Positions 52,959 through 62,123 of a DNA stretch of 64,000 nt are shown one piece after another; position 1 is the first letter of the stretch; each line of letters opens with the position of its first letter. The translations under genes were made by a program, and so were the position numbers. This stretch comes from a bacterium (GTDB lineage: Bacteria; JAMCPX01): assembly GCA_021787665.1 (NCBI GenBank), contig JAJYLN010000002.1, positions 1 through 64,000 on the forward strand. Reading direction: 5' to 3'. A model generated the notes under the pieces. The model was not told the origin of the DNA, ran no database searches, and saw nothing but the letters and a program-made list of their open reading frames with translations.

Positions 52959-53017
52959 GCTGGGGAAGGGAGAAGAGGGGTCACCCATGTAAAGGAAGAG
53001 GCAGTGGGAGGGGCCCC

Positions 53018-53563
53018 TTATTTTGTATAGTCGGGTGCTATGGGCTGGTCGATCTCGATGTGCGTACCGAGCGTCTCAGGTGATTTGCCACCGATAGTCA
53101 GCCGCACCGCGTTGACACCGGGGATGTTCCGGGCTATCGAATCGACGATCGCATAGACGGCCGTGATCTCGGCAGAAGAGCCCTCCGGCGTCTCCCTGAC
53201 CAGGTTGTCCGAGAGGTCGAGCAGGAGTACGCCGTTGTCCTGCCACGACGCGCTGTTTACCTGGACGTCAGGGGGAATAGGCCTCGAGAGCCCTGTCATC
53301 GACCCGCGCCCGAGCTCGGACACGATCGTCCTGCAGGTATCGAGCGTGTCCATCGAAGTGGTGACCATCCTCTGCTCCGGCTTGAGGGTATCCGTGTCCG
53401 GACTGTAGAAATACAGGGTGACGATCCGCTGCGCAGGCACCGGCTTTGCCGGCGGCAGGGCATGCCGGGCAGATGACCTGTGAATGAGGTAGATGCCGAT
53501 GACCACCAGGAGAAGGAGGCCGATTACCGTGAGTGTGACTCTGTTTCCTTTACGCATATTCAT
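53018..53563 (-). CDS. GerMN-domain protein
   Basis: 181 residues with an N-terminal membrane anchor (VTLTVIGLLLLVVIGIYLI) and a single GerMN domain: VTLYFYSPDTDTLKPEQRMV, a central CRTIVSELGRG helix, and DNGVLLLDLSDNLV. GerMN domains occur in spore germination lipoprotein GerM and, in non-sporulating bacteria, in cell-wall-associated proteins. Its start overlaps the murI end by 14 bases, so a role linked to peptidoglycan is plausible. Confidence 0.78.
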   Translation of the reverse strand: MNMRKGNRVTLTVIGLLLLVVIGIYLIHRSSARHALPPAKPVPAQRIVTLYFYSPDTDTLKPEQRMVTTSMDTLDTCRTIVSELGRGSMTGLSRPIPPDVQVNSASWQDNGVLLLDLSDNLVRETPEGSSAEITAVYAIVDSIARNIPGVNAVRLTIGGKSPETLGTHIEIDQPIAPDYTK

Positions 53564-54404
53564 GATCCTCCAATACTACTTTATGGATATTGCTGTCGAT
53601 ATCCAGAGAGAGGAGCAGTCTTCCTATCCTCTTAAATTGAAGAGGATCGTCCGTCACAAAAAATCTCATGTCCCCCGGCGCAGGGGGCCGATGGGATGTG
53701 TCCCCGGTATTTTTTAATAGGTCGTGCGAGAACAGGTATTCATACGCCTTTGCGGCAACGGCCTGGCCCGAATTAATCAGCCTCACCTTACTGCCCATGA
53801 CCTTCTTTATGACCGGGGAGAGAGCAGGGTAGTGCGTGCACCCCAGAATAACGGTGTCTATGCCGTGCCTCTTCAGCGGTGCGAGGTAGTGCTCCGCCAT
53901 GCCCCGTGCCAGTGCTGACGTATGCATACCCTCCTCGACAAAAGGAACAAACAGCGGACATGCCTGCTGGAACACCTTTATGTCCTTGTCGAACCGGTTG
54001 ATGGCCGTCCGGTACGATTCGCTCGTGACCGTCGCTCGTGTCCCTATGACCCCTATCCTCCTGCTTGCTGTATTTCTGACAGCTTGCTCCGAGCCGGGCT
54101 CGATGACGCCGATGATCGGAAGGTCTGTGAACCTGTGCCGCAGTGTTTGGAGGGCGACCGAGGACGAAGTATTACATGCGACGACGAGTAGTTTGATGCC
54201 CTGCTCGATGAGGAAGCCCGTGTTCTGGACAGAGTACTTGATGATCGTGTCTCTGGATCTGTTCCCGTACGGCACGCGCGCCGTGTCCCCGAGATAGAAC
54301 AGGTCTTCTCCCGGCAGCAGCTTTCTGATCTCCTTCAGCACGGTCAGTCCGCCGACGCCGGAATCGAATATGCCGATGCCCCTGTCCCTTACCGAGCCCT
54401 GCAT
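53550..54404 (-). CDS. murI: Glutamate racemase
   Basis: Supplies D-glutamate for peptidoglycan. The 284-residue enzyme has both catalytic cysteines in their family motifs: VVACNTSSS (first Cys) and LGCTHYP (second), plus the N-terminal GIFDSGVGGLTVL. It overlaps its neighbours on both sides (16 bases with the TPR gene, 14 with GerMN), showing tight translational coupling. Confidence 0.95.
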   Translation of the reverse strand: MQGSVRDRGIGIFDSGVGGLTVLKEIRKLLPGEDLFYLGDTARVPYGNRSRDTIIKYSVQNTGFLIEQGIKLLVVACNTSSSVALQTLRHRFTDLPIIGVIEPGSEQAVRNTASRRIGVIGTRATVTSESYRTAINRFDKDIKVFQQACPLFVPFVEEGMHTSALARGMAEHYLAPLKRHGIDTVILGCTHYPALSPVIKKVMGSKVRLINSGQAVAAKAYEYLFSHDLLKNTGDTSHRPPAPGDMRFFVTDDPLQFKRIGRLLLSLDIDSNIHKVVLEDHEYA

Positions 54405-56056
54405 CGGTCCGACTGCTCGAGCACAGATTCTGCCTCTTGCTTCCTGCCCGTCCGCATGAGGATCAGGCCCTTCGCCGTATACGCCGGGCAGTACGAGGGG
54501 AACCGCTCGATGAGTTTGTCATACTCGCCCAGTGCGGTTGCGTAGTTTCCTGATAGGTAGTACACCCCGGCGAGCAGCGGCATGGCCAGTTCCGGATTGG
54601 CCCCGTTTCGGATAGCATCGTGCAGGGACTGGATGCTCATCTTGTCCTTGTCCGCGAGGTAGTACAGTGCTCCGAGCTTGATCTGGATACCAGAGTTCCC
54701 CGGCGACAGGGCGCTGGCCTTGACGTACGATAGTATCGCATTGTTGAACTGCTCGGTCCTCTGCTCGCCGCTGATGTTCTGGGAGTAGGCGTAGTATATG
54801 TTCCCGGCGATGACAAAGGCGTCGGCGTCGTTCGGGTCTATGGAGATGGCCTTTTTTATGTTCTCTATGGCCTTCTGGAGGTTGTCGGTTCTACTCTGTG
54901 GCCTGCTTTGCCCGTGCGGCTGTCCCGGAAGAATGGGCATAATAGGCATAGCGAGATATGCGCTCGCTGTGCCCTTGTAGGCATGCTCGTTGTTCGGGTC
55001 GTAGTGCAGGACGTACGAATAGGCCTGTACCGCCCTGTGGAACGCCTTGAGCGCGAAGTAGTCGTCTCCGGCAATATTGTATATCCGCACGTTCAGGTCT
55101 TTGTCCTTGAGGGACTGGATCTGGGGCAGTGTTTTGTTGATGAGCAGGATGGAGTCGGCGTAGCCGGCCTGCCGGTACATCGCCTTGATGAACGCTATCA
55201 TGTATCGGGCGTAGAGGTAGAGGTCGGCCGCCTTTATCTTTTCTGCACGCTCGATGCCCCTTTCCAGGCTGCGCTTCGCCTGGTCCCTGCGCCCCTCGCT
55301 TTCCTGGAGCATCGAGAGCGGGATGAAGGTGCCGATAAGGGACCGGTCCAGCTCGATGGCCCTTTTCAGGTTGTTGATGGCCGGGACCGTCTGGCCCATG
55401 CCTGCGTATGCCATGCCGATGCCCCGGTATACGGCCGGGTTCTTCGGGTACGAGGCCAACGCCTTCGTGAGGCTCGCGACCGCCCTGCCGTAGTCTTTCT
55501 TTTTCAGGTAGAGTACGCCCCACCCGATGTCCGAGATAGGTTGGGAGGCTACGCCGGTCAGGGAAGCCGCTGCCTTGGCGTACTGGCCGTCGAACGTATC
55601 GATCTGGGCCAGGTTAAATACGACGGGGTAGGCGTTGCCCGAAAGCATGTCCGTGTTCCGCATGATGCTTTTCCCGACGTCGTGAAGTCCGCTCGTGTAG
55701 AGCGCGACGGACAGGTTGTTCATGACCGCGACGTCCTGCGGGTACTGCTCCAGCATGGACTTGAAGACGTAGATGGCGTTGTTGGTATAGCCGGCAATGA
55801 GGTATGCCGTACCCAGGTTCAACGAGTCTTTATAGCTGAACGGTCCGGTTCTTGACGTGAGCATCCTGATGACAGCGTCGTATCTTCCTTCCTGCATGTA
55901 CCCGCAGCTCAGGCAGGACGCCGGCTGCTGCGGCTGTTGCTGGATTGTCTGGACCACGGGCGTAAGGGGCTTCTGTATCCCGCTGGATGCAGCGCACCCC
56001 GTACCAGCAGCGATCAGCAGCGTTAGGGCGATTTTCGGTACTTGGTATCGGCTCAT
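54389..56056 (-). CDS. TPR lipoprotein
   Basis: 555 residues. Lipobox GTGC gives lipid attachment at Cys21. The rest is a string of tetratricopeptide repeats, for example YDAVIRMLTSRTGPFSYKDSLNLGTAYLIAGY, NPAVYRGIGMAYAGMGQTVPAINNLKRAIELD and NADAFVIAGNIYYAYSQN-like units, at least eight. TPR lipoproteins act as scaffolds for outer-membrane or envelope complexes. It lies 9 bp after the acyl-CoA dehydrogenase gene and overlaps murI, so it links a metabolic operon to cell-wall genes. Confidence 0.78.
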   Translation of the reverse strand: MSRYQVPKIALTLLIAAGTGCAASSGIQKPLTPVVQTIQQQPQQPASCLSCGYMQEGRYDAVIRMLTSRTGPFSYKDSLNLGTAYLIAGYTNNAIYVFKSMLEQYPQDVAVMNNLSVALYTSGLHDVGKSIMRNTDMLSGNAYPVVFNLAQIDTFDGQYAKAAASLTGVASQPISDIGWGVLYLKKKDYGRAVASLTKALASYPKNPAVYRGIGMAYAGMGQTVPAINNLKRAIELDRSLIGTFIPLSMLQESEGRRDQAKRSLERGIERAEKIKAADLYLYARYMIAFIKAMYRQAGYADSILLINKTLPQIQSLKDKDLNVRIYNIAGDDYFALKAFHRAVQAYSYVLHYDPNNEHAYKGTASAYLAMPIMPILPGQPHGQSRPQSRTDNLQKAIENIKKAISIDPNDADAFVIAGNIYYAYSQNISGEQRTEQFNNAILSYVKASALSPGNSGIQIKLGALYYLADKDKMSIQSLHDAIRNGANPELAMPLLAGVYYLSGNYATALGEYDKLIERFPSYCPAYTAKGLILMRTGRKQEAESVLEQSDRCRAR

Positions 56057-56065
56057 ACGGTCACG

Positions 56066-57208
56066 TTACTCCTTAAATATATTTGTTGCAATGACCAGCC
56101 TCTGGATCTCTGAGGTGCCCTCGTATATCTCCGTTATTTTTGCGTCCCTGAAGTGGCGCTCAACCGGATAGTCGGTCGTGTAGCCATAGCCCCCGTGTAT
56201 CTGGATGGCCTTTGTAGTTATCCACATGGCCGACTCGGCCGCGTACAGCTTCGCCATCGCAGCTTCCTTGGAGAACCTGGCCTTCCTGTCCTTCAGGTAT
56301 GCGGCCCTCAGGGTCAGGAACCGCGCAGCGTCGAGCCTCGTCGCCATGTCCGCGACCATCCATTGAATCGCCTCGAAGTTATGAATGAGCTGTCCGAACG
56401 CCTCCCTCTGCTTGGCGAACTCCACGGACTCTTCCAGTGCTGCGCTCGCGATGCCGAGTGCCTGGGACGCAATGCCGATCCTGCCGCCGTCCAGCGTGAA
56501 CATGGCGACCTTGAATCCGTCACCTATGCCCGCAAGCATGTTCTTCCTGTGTACCCGCACGTCTTCGAGGACGAACTGTGCCGTCGAGGACGCCCGTATG
56601 CCGAGTTTGTGCTCGAGCCTGCTTACGGAGAACCCTTTCGTGTCCCTCGGTATGATGAACGCGCTTATTCCCCGGTGTCCCTTCGTTTTATCAGTCATGG
56701 CGAACACGATGGCGATATCGGCCTCTTTGCCGTTTGTTATGAAGTTCTTGGTGCCGTTGATGACGAAGCTGTCGCCGTCCTGGACCGCCGTTGTCTGCTG
56801 CCGCGCAGCATCGGAGCCGGCGTTCGGCTCGGAAAGGGCGAAGCACCCGAGCTTCTCTCCCTTTGCAAGGGGCATGAGGAACTCCTTCTTCTGCTCTTCG
56901 CTGCCGAACTGTGAGAGGGGGTCACACACGAGGGAGTTGTTCACGGACATGATCACGCCTGTGCTCGCGCACGCGGAAGCTATCTCCTCCATTGCGAGGA
57001 CGTACGCGATCGTGTCCAGACCGGAACCGCCATATTCCGGGGAAACCATAATCCCCATGAAGCCGAGCCGCGCGAGATCCTTTACGATATCAGACGGGAA
57101 GGCACCGGTTTGGTCCAGCTCCTTCGCTCTCGGCCTGACGACCCCGTGTGCAAAGTCCCTCGCCGTCTGCTGTATCAGCTTCTGTTCGTCTGTAAGCTCG
57201 AACTGCAT
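56066..57208 (-). CDS. Acyl-CoA dehydrogenase
   Basis: Flavoprotein for the first step of beta-oxidation. The 380 residues start MQFELTDEQKL and show the family signatures CFALSEPNAGSDA and the C-terminal QIHGGYGYTTDYPVERHFRDAKI, with the catalytic-base Glu in IYEGTSEIQ. The resemblance is to short-chain (butyryl-CoA type) members. The start is set at the ATG after AGGAGAAGC; earlier codons are leader. Together with the crotonase and Hbd upstream it forms a four-carbon oxidation module. Confidence 0.93.
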   Translation of the reverse strand: MQFELTDEQKLIQQTARDFAHGVVRPRAKELDQTGAFPSDIVKDLARLGFMGIMVSPEYGGSGLDTIAYVLAMEEIASACASTGVIMSVNNSLVCDPLSQFGSEEQKKEFLMPLAKGEKLGCFALSEPNAGSDAARQQTTAVQDGDSFVINGTKNFITNGKEADIAIVFAMTDKTKGHRGISAFIIPRDTKGFSVSRLEHKLGIRASSTAQFVLEDVRVHRKNMLAGIGDGFKVAMFTLDGGRIGIASQALGIASAALEESVEFAKQREAFGQLIHNFEAIQWMVADMATRLDAARFLTLRAAYLKDRKARFSKEAAMAKLYAAESAMWITTKAIQIHGGYGYTTDYPVERHFRDAKITEIYEGTSEIQRLVIATNIFKE

Positions 57209-57299
57209 TTGCTTCTCCTTCAATCGTACTTCTGCTCTGAAGCGGCATGCGATCACCAACAAAAACCGCCATCACGCCCTCCAGAGGCGTAGCATCTCT

Positions 57300-58082
57300 T
57301 TAGGTGTCCTTGAACGCCGGCTTTCTCTTCTCCAGAAAGGCCTTCAGGCCTTCCGTATGGTCTTTGGTGGAGAACAGCACCGCGAAGGCATCCCGCTCTA
57401 TCTCGAGCGCGGTCCTCAGGTCCGTCTCTATACCGTAGTCTATGGCACGCTTGGCCATCTTGATGGCGGTCCTGGACTTGGACGCTATCTTTGCAGCAAA
57501 CTCCTTCGCCTCACCCATCAATTTGTCTTTCAGGACGACCCTGTTTACGAGCCCAAGTTCCTTTGCCTGCTGGGCCGTTATCATATCGCCGGTAAGGATA
57601 AGCTCCATTGCCACGCCTTTACCCACGAGCCGCGCGAGTCTCTGTGTCCCGCCGAAGCCCGGTATGACCCCGAGGTTTATCTCCGGCTGTCCGAATTTCG
57701 CGTCGTCGCTTGCGATGATCATGTCGCACGACAGGGCGAGCTCACAGCCCCCACCGAGCGCGAAACCCCTGACCGCCGCAATGAACGGAATACCGAGGTC
57801 GTCCATCTTTTTCTTCACGTCCTCACCTTTTGCGGAGAACGCCGATGCCCCGAACGGGTCGAGAGAGCTCAGCTCTTTTATGTCGGCCCCGGCCACGAAG
57901 GCCTTCTCGCCGGCGCCGGTGAGGATGCATACCTTCAGCTCCTTGTGCAGTTTCAGTTGCTCGAGGCACAGCCTCAACTCGTCGAGCATCTGCGAGTTGA
58001 GCGCGTTGAGCACCTCCGGCCTGTTGAGGACGATCGTAGCGACCGCGCCGTCGAGCTCCAGTCGTATCGTTTTGTATTTCAT
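57300..58082 (-). CDS. Enoyl-CoA hydratase (crotonase)
   Basis: Hydrates trans-2-enoyl-CoA. The 260-residue protein matches monofunctional crotonases: GAGEKAFVAGADIKEL, then ALGGGCELALSCDMIIA, and the catalytic-glutamate segment GQPEINLGVIPGFGGTQRL. It lies between hbd-like and acyl-CoA dehydrogenase genes; the gap to the latter (~90 bp) has no clear signal. Confidence 0.93.
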   Translation of the reverse strand: MKYKTIRLELDGAVATIVLNRPEVLNALNSQMLDELRLCLEQLKLHKELKVCILTGAGEKAFVAGADIKELSSLDPFGASAFSAKGEDVKKKMDDLGIPFIAAVRGFALGGGCELALSCDMIIASDDAKFGQPEINLGVIPGFGGTQRLARLVGKGVAMELILTGDMITAQQAKELGLVNRVVLKDKLMGEAKEFAAKIASKSRTAIKMAKRAIDYGIETDLRTALEIERDAFAVLFSTKDHTEGLKAFLEKRKPAFKDT

Positions 58083-58091
58083 ACCATTCCC

Positions 58092-58964
58092 CTATTTATT
58101 GATGGCGCTGCGCTCGGAGGGATAGGTATAGAAGCCGTTTCCTGTCTTCCTCCCGAGCATGCCCGCCTCGACGTACTTCCGCAGGAGCGGGCAGGGCCTG
58201 TATTTCGGGTCGCCCATATCTTTATACAGCACCTCGAGGATTGCAAGCATGGTGTCGAGACCGATGAAGTCTGCGAGCTCCAGGGGGCCCATCGGGACAT
58301 TGGTGCCGAGTTTCATCGCAGTGTCGATGTCTGCCGGCGTCGCAATGCCTTCCAACAGTGCATAGACGGCCTCGTTTATCCATGGAGCGAGTATCCTATT
58401 TACGATGAACCCTGCCGAGTCTCTCGAGACGACTGTCGTCTTGCCGAGCTGCTGCGCGAGATCGAGGGTCGTGCCGAGGGTCTCGTCCGAAGTCGTGATC
58501 CCTTTTATGATCTCGACGAGCTTCATCACCGGTACCGGGTTCATGAAGTGCATGCCGATGACCCTGTCGGCCCTTTTGGTGACGCCTGCTATACGGGTTA
58601 TGGATATGGACGATGTGTTCGATGCGCAGACGATATCCCTGTCCAGGAGCGCATCGAGTTTCCTGAAGATATCGAGCTTCAGCGCCGGGTCTTCCGGTAC
58701 AGCCTCTATGACGAACTTCGCCGTACCGATGTCGGAGAAGCTGGTCGTTGCCTGTATCCGCTGTATCGCCGCGGCCCGGTCCGTGTCCGTCATCTTTCCC
58801 TTCTGGACGGAACGGTCGAGGCCCGCCCGGATTATCCTCATGCCCCGTTCGAGGAACTCGTCCTTGATGTCGTAAAGGACGACGTCCTTGCCTGATACAG
58901 CGCCGATCTGGGCTATACCGCTGCCCATCTGCCCTGCACCAAGCACTGCGATCTTCTTTATCAT
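58092..58964 (-). CDS. hbd: 3-hydroxybutyryl-CoA dehydrogenase (Hbd/PaaH type)
   Basis: NAD(P)-dependent short-chain 3-hydroxyacyl-CoA dehydrogenase. The 290-residue form from ATG 58964 opens with [18 protein letters not shown] (the dinucleotide fold), has the catalytic His in [16 protein letters not shown] and ends normally. Upstream in-frame codons run into the divergent promoter region and are discarded. AAAGGAGA precedes the ATG. Confidence 0.94.
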   Translation of the reverse strand: MIKKIAVLGAGQMGSGIAQIGAVSGKDVVLYDIKDEFLERGMRIIRAGLDRSVQKGKMTDTDRAAAIQRIQATTSFSDIGTAKFVIEAVPEDPALKLDIFRKLDALLDRDIVCASNTSSISITRIAGVTKRADRVIGMHFMNPVPVMKLVEIIKGITTSDETLGTTLDLAQQLGKTTVVSRDSAGFIVNRILAPWINEAVYALLEGIATPADIDTAMKLGTNVPMGPLELADFIGLDTMLAILEVLYKDMGDPKYRPCPLLRKYVEAGMLGRKTGNGFYTYPSERSAINK

Positions 58965-58985
58965 ACGGTCTCCTTTCCGCTCTGT

Positions 58986-59013
58986 TCTATACACAACTAT
59001 GCGCGGCAGGCAA
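58986..59013 (-). promoter_or_regulatory. Promoter for hbd-crotonase-acd
   Basis: On the minus strand TTGCCT (59013-59008), 16 bp, TATAGA (58991-58986). No FadR-type operator is seen here, unlike the thiolase operon. Confidence 0.5.
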
Positions 59014-59058
59014 GGGATTGGGCGGCAAGAGACCTCTGGAAGATCCGACGTGGCCGGT

Positions 59059-59087
59059 TTGACACCGATGCGGGAATAGCATAGCCT
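59059..59087 (+). promoter_or_regulatory. Promoter for the GH5 gene
   Basis: TTGACA (59059-59064), 17 bp, TAGCCT (59082-59087). The start point would coincide with the ATG at 59095, so the mRNA may be leaderless. Confidence 0.4.
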
Positions 59088-59094
59088 GATTCCC

Positions 59095-60618
59095 ATGAAG
59101 GCGACGCTTCCCTCGTTAGTTCTTGCGACGCTCGCATTGTTTGTTGCCGGGTGTGCCGGCAAGGAGGCGGCTGTCAGGCCTGCGGCTCACGACGCTGTGT
59201 GGTCCGACGGCACCTGGCTCAGGGACGCGCAGGGCAGGGTGATCATCGTCCACGGCATAAATGTGAGCCAGAAGGTGCCTCCCTATCTGCCGGACGATCC
59301 GCCCGCGTCCACCATCTCGCAGACCGCGGCGTACTTCTCGAATATCGGGCGCGCCGGATTCGATGCCGTGAGGCTCATCATCATCTGGGCCGGTCTCGAG
59401 CCTTCCCCCGGTACCATCGATACGGGCTACCTTGACCAGATTCAGCAGGAGGTGCAGCTGTGCCGGGACAACGGGCTTCTGGTGTTGCTCGATATGCATC
59501 AGGACCTCTACAGCCGATACCTCTGCAACGGAGACGGCGCACCCAAATGGGCGTGTGACCTCAGCGGGTTCGATGTCAGCCAATGCAACACGAGTATGTG
59601 GGGGCTCAATTATACGGTCCCTGCAATCGTGCAGTCTTTCCAGGACTTGTGGGACGATATGCCCGGTCCGGACGGCACCGGCCTGCAGGAGCACTATGCA
59701 AAAGTGTTTCGGGCAGTGGCACAGAGGTTCAGCGGCACGGTCAATATTCTCGGCTACGAGATCATGAACGAGCCTTACCCGGGAACGTACAATCTCTTTA
59801 CCACGGACTTCGAGATCCGGGCATTGGTGCCGTTCTATGAGAAGGTCGCACGGGCAATCAGGGCAGCGGACGCCGTGCACACGATAGCTTTCGAGCCTTC
59901 CGCGGTAAGGGCGAACATACTGCACGACTATGACACCGGCATCAGCAGTACCACATTCCCGAAGGACTTCGGCGGTCTTGTATTCGTGCCCCACTACTAT
60001 CCGCTGAGCTTCGGCAGCAGCATAGGCAACACGGACATATCCTCGTTGACCTCAACCATACCTTCCATAGTCCGCGTCAGCGCCGCGATGAAGACCCCGT
60101 ACATCATAGGCGAGATGGGGCTTGACCACAACGAGGATAACAGCGCTGCCTACATGACGGCGCTTCTCAACGAGCTCGACAGCGAGCTCGGAAGCTGGAT
60201 GTTCTGGGCGTACGGCGATGCCTTCGCCAATAATGGCACCGGGCTCGAGTTGCTCGGCCCGACCGGCGCGAATGCATTCCCGATCATGGACGTGCTGACC
60301 AGGCCGTATCCTCTGCTGACCGCGGGTACGCCGATGAGCATACAGTATCCCCTGACATCAGACCCTGCTTCCTTTTCCACGACGACCTTTACCTATACGT
60401 ACAGGGAAGACGGTATCGGTCATGGAACGACAGAGCTGTTTCTGCCCCGTATACATTTCCCCGATGGCTTTACGGTCACGACGTCGGACGGTTCCGTAAG
60501 CTTCGATGGAGCGACCGATATCCTGAGCTACACGGCAGGCCCGCGTTCGACGCATACCATAACGGTAGCCCCATGCAGCCCGTCCGCATCAGGCTGTGTC
60601 CAGTTCCCGCCCCTCTGA
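59095..60618 (+). CDS. GH5-family lipoprotein (endoglycosylceramidase-like)
   Basis: 507 residues. Lipobox VAGC (Cys20) predicts lipid anchoring. The catalytic TIM barrel has the acid/base NEP motif ([11 protein letters not shown], Glu ~226) and nucleophile IIGEMG (Glu ~340), plus the substrate-binding [11 protein letters not shown] and [10 protein letters not shown], as in the endoglycoceramidase branch of GH5. The last ~90 residues form a small beta-sandwich. Surface cleavage of glycolipids or oligosaccharides is likely; the target is not readable. Confidence 0.85.
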   Translation: MKATLPSLVLATLALFVAGCAGKEAAVRPAAHDAVWSDGTWLRDAQGRVIIVHGINVSQKVPPYLPDDPPASTISQTAAYFSNIGRAGFDAVRLIIIWAGLEPSPGTIDTGYLDQIQQEVQLCRDNGLLVLLDMHQDLYSRYLCNGDGAPKWACDLSGFDVSQCNTSMWGLNYTVPAIVQSFQDLWDDMPGPDGTGLQEHYAKVFRAVAQRFSGTVNILGYEIMNEPYPGTYNLFTTDFEIRALVPFYEKVARAIRAADAVHTIAFEPSAVRANILHDYDTGISSTTFPKDFGGLVFVPHYYPLSFGSSIGNTDISSLTSTIPSIVRVSAAMKTPYIIGEMGLDHNEDNSAAYMTALLNELDSELGSWMFWAYGDAFANNGTGLELLGPTGANAFPIMDVLTRPYPLLTAGTPMSIQYPLTSDPASFSTTTFTYTYREDGIGHGTTELFLPRIHFPDGFTVTTSDGSVSFDGATDILSYTAGPRSTHTITVAPCSPSASGCVQFPPL

Positions 60619-61072
60619 TATCATCCGCCCTGACCTTACCGGTGCATAGGCCGAGCAGGACGCTGTCCGTTATCGTCGATCTCCGATAGCAGGATAGAGC
60701 GGGGCGTACTCAGGTCTAAGTCTATGATTCACAGGAACGGGTTGCGCCTCGTGTCGTAATAATGCATCTCGCTACGACCATGTTCGTCATGGCAACAGCA
60801 TTGTCCGGGTATGCAATCGTTCTTTATGGTCTCAGAGTTTCACCCCTCTTAGGCCAAGAGGAGATGGGGGAGTTACCGTACCATATCCTTGTTCATGACA
60901 TCTTCTTTCTACGCGAGCATCCATAATAATGGATAATCTGCTTTTAAAATAGGGTAGCTATAGGGTACCTACCTTCCCCTCTAAAAGGGACACAGATTTT
61001 CCTTTGCTCCTTGGGAGAGGGCGGGCATCCAAGTTCATCTTGGGTCGTGATCGCTTTTGGGGAGGTGGAGAA
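60619..61072. other. Repeat-rich spacer, no gene
   Basis: No coding frame is supported. A CCTCTT..AAGAGG hairpin (60845-60861) followed by GATGGGGGAG matches the palindromic family at 306-324. Positions ~60980-61025 hold a further CCCTCTAAAAGGG and TTGGGAGAGGGCGGG stretch of the same type. Confidence 0.5.
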
Positions 61073-61288
61073 ATGACAAAAACAAATGAGTCGGAGCGTA
61101 GGTTCACTCGATGGCGATGTTCCACCGTCGAGAATAATATATCCATGAAGATTGTCGCTGACACCTCCGGCAATGTCTGGGGGATCAATGTCGTCGACAT
61201 CATGGTCACGGAGTTCGCCGGATTGGCCAGGGGCCCACAATATTTTCCCTATCAGGGACCACAATGGCGCGGGAGCAGAAACTGGTAA
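61073..61288 (+). pseudogene. C-terminal relic of a propeller-type surface protein
   Basis: The end of this frame (DTSGNVWGINVVDIMVTEF, then GPQYFPYQGPQW and SRNW) matches the last ~45 residues of the 38952-41864 lipoprotein ([24 protein letters not shown]...GGGNW). Only part of one blade and the C-terminal motif remain; no start signal, lipobox or earlier blades precede it. It is a deletion remnant lying between the GH5 and psd genes. Confidence 0.65.
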
Positions 61289-61473
61289 GCGCCGTCGCAT
61301 CTTGATAGAGCGCAATAGCCGATAACCTGCCTCTGCCATAGCACTGAGCGCACAGGAATACATGAGTATTATCGTTGAGCTCTTGTGCTATCCATATTCT
61401 TTGGTCCTGGGCGCACTCAGTTCTTTCTTTCGTTCTATTGCAATTATTTTGTCGTGGTGTATACGTACCCGCT

Positions 61474-62109
61474 ATGGATGATACTTTTATTATCAGGGAC
61501 GGATGGCGATACATTGGCTTTTTTGTGGTGCTTACCCTTGTCGGGCTGCTTCTTCCACACGGCTATTTCGTTTACGTGCCTTCGGTCCTGTTGCTGGCGT
61601 TTGTTGCATGGTTTTTCAGAAACCCGGAGCGACATACGCCGCAGGACGGCCACGTGGTCTCGCCTGCAGACGGGACCGTCATAAAGATTGAAAAGAATGG
61701 GAAGTATGAACAATTTATGGGGAAGGACGCGGTATGTATCAGCATATTCATGTCCGTTTTCAACGTTCATGTGAATAGGTTCCCGGTGGACGGCCGCGTG
61801 CTCGATAAGGTGTACAAGCCGGGGAAGTTCCATATTGCTTCCGTGGACAAGGCGTCGGAGTTCAATGAGCAGACAGCCCTGTTCGTGGAGGACACAAAAG
61901 GCGGGAAGCTCGTTGTCGTGCAGATCGCTGGATCTGTTGCAAGAAGGATAGTATGTGCTATAGATAAAGGTGCGGAGATGACAGCCGGCAAAAGGTATGG
62001 TATGATCAAGCTGGGGTCGAGGCTCGACGTCTATGTCGGACCCGGGAGAGAGATACGGGTCAAGATAGGCGATACGGTGAAGGCTGGCGAGACCATACTG
62101 ACTCAGTAG
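61474..62109 (+). CDS. psd: Phosphatidylserine decarboxylase proenzyme
   Basis: Makes phosphatidylethanolamine from phosphatidylserine at the membrane. The 211-residue form is the short type with N-terminal helices (YIGFFVVLTLVGLLL, FVYVPSVLLLAFVAWFF), then RNPERHTPQ, VSPADGTV and FMSVFNVHVNR. The LGS self-cleavage site (near 180) is intact and would give the pyruvoyl subunit. The start is set at ATG 61474, since the 33 open codons upstream read into non-coding sequence. Confidence 0.94.
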   Translation: MDDTFIIRDGWRYIGFFVVLTLVGLLLPHGYFVYVPSVLLLAFVAWFFRNPERHTPQDGHVVSPADGTVIKIEKNGKYEQFMGKDAVCISIFMSVFNVHVNRFPVDGRVLDKVYKPGKFHIASVDKASEFNEQTALFVEDTKGGKLVVVQIAGSVARRIVCAIDKGAEMTAGKRYGMIKLGSRLDVYVGPGREIRVKIGDTVKAGETILTQ

Positions 62110-62123
62110 GATAGAAGACAGGT

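Noticed and set aside
56385-58895. 836-codon plus-strand frame across the acyl-CoA dehydrogenase/crotonase/Hbd genes
   Set aside because: It opposes three well-supported enzymes and shows no protein-like motif.
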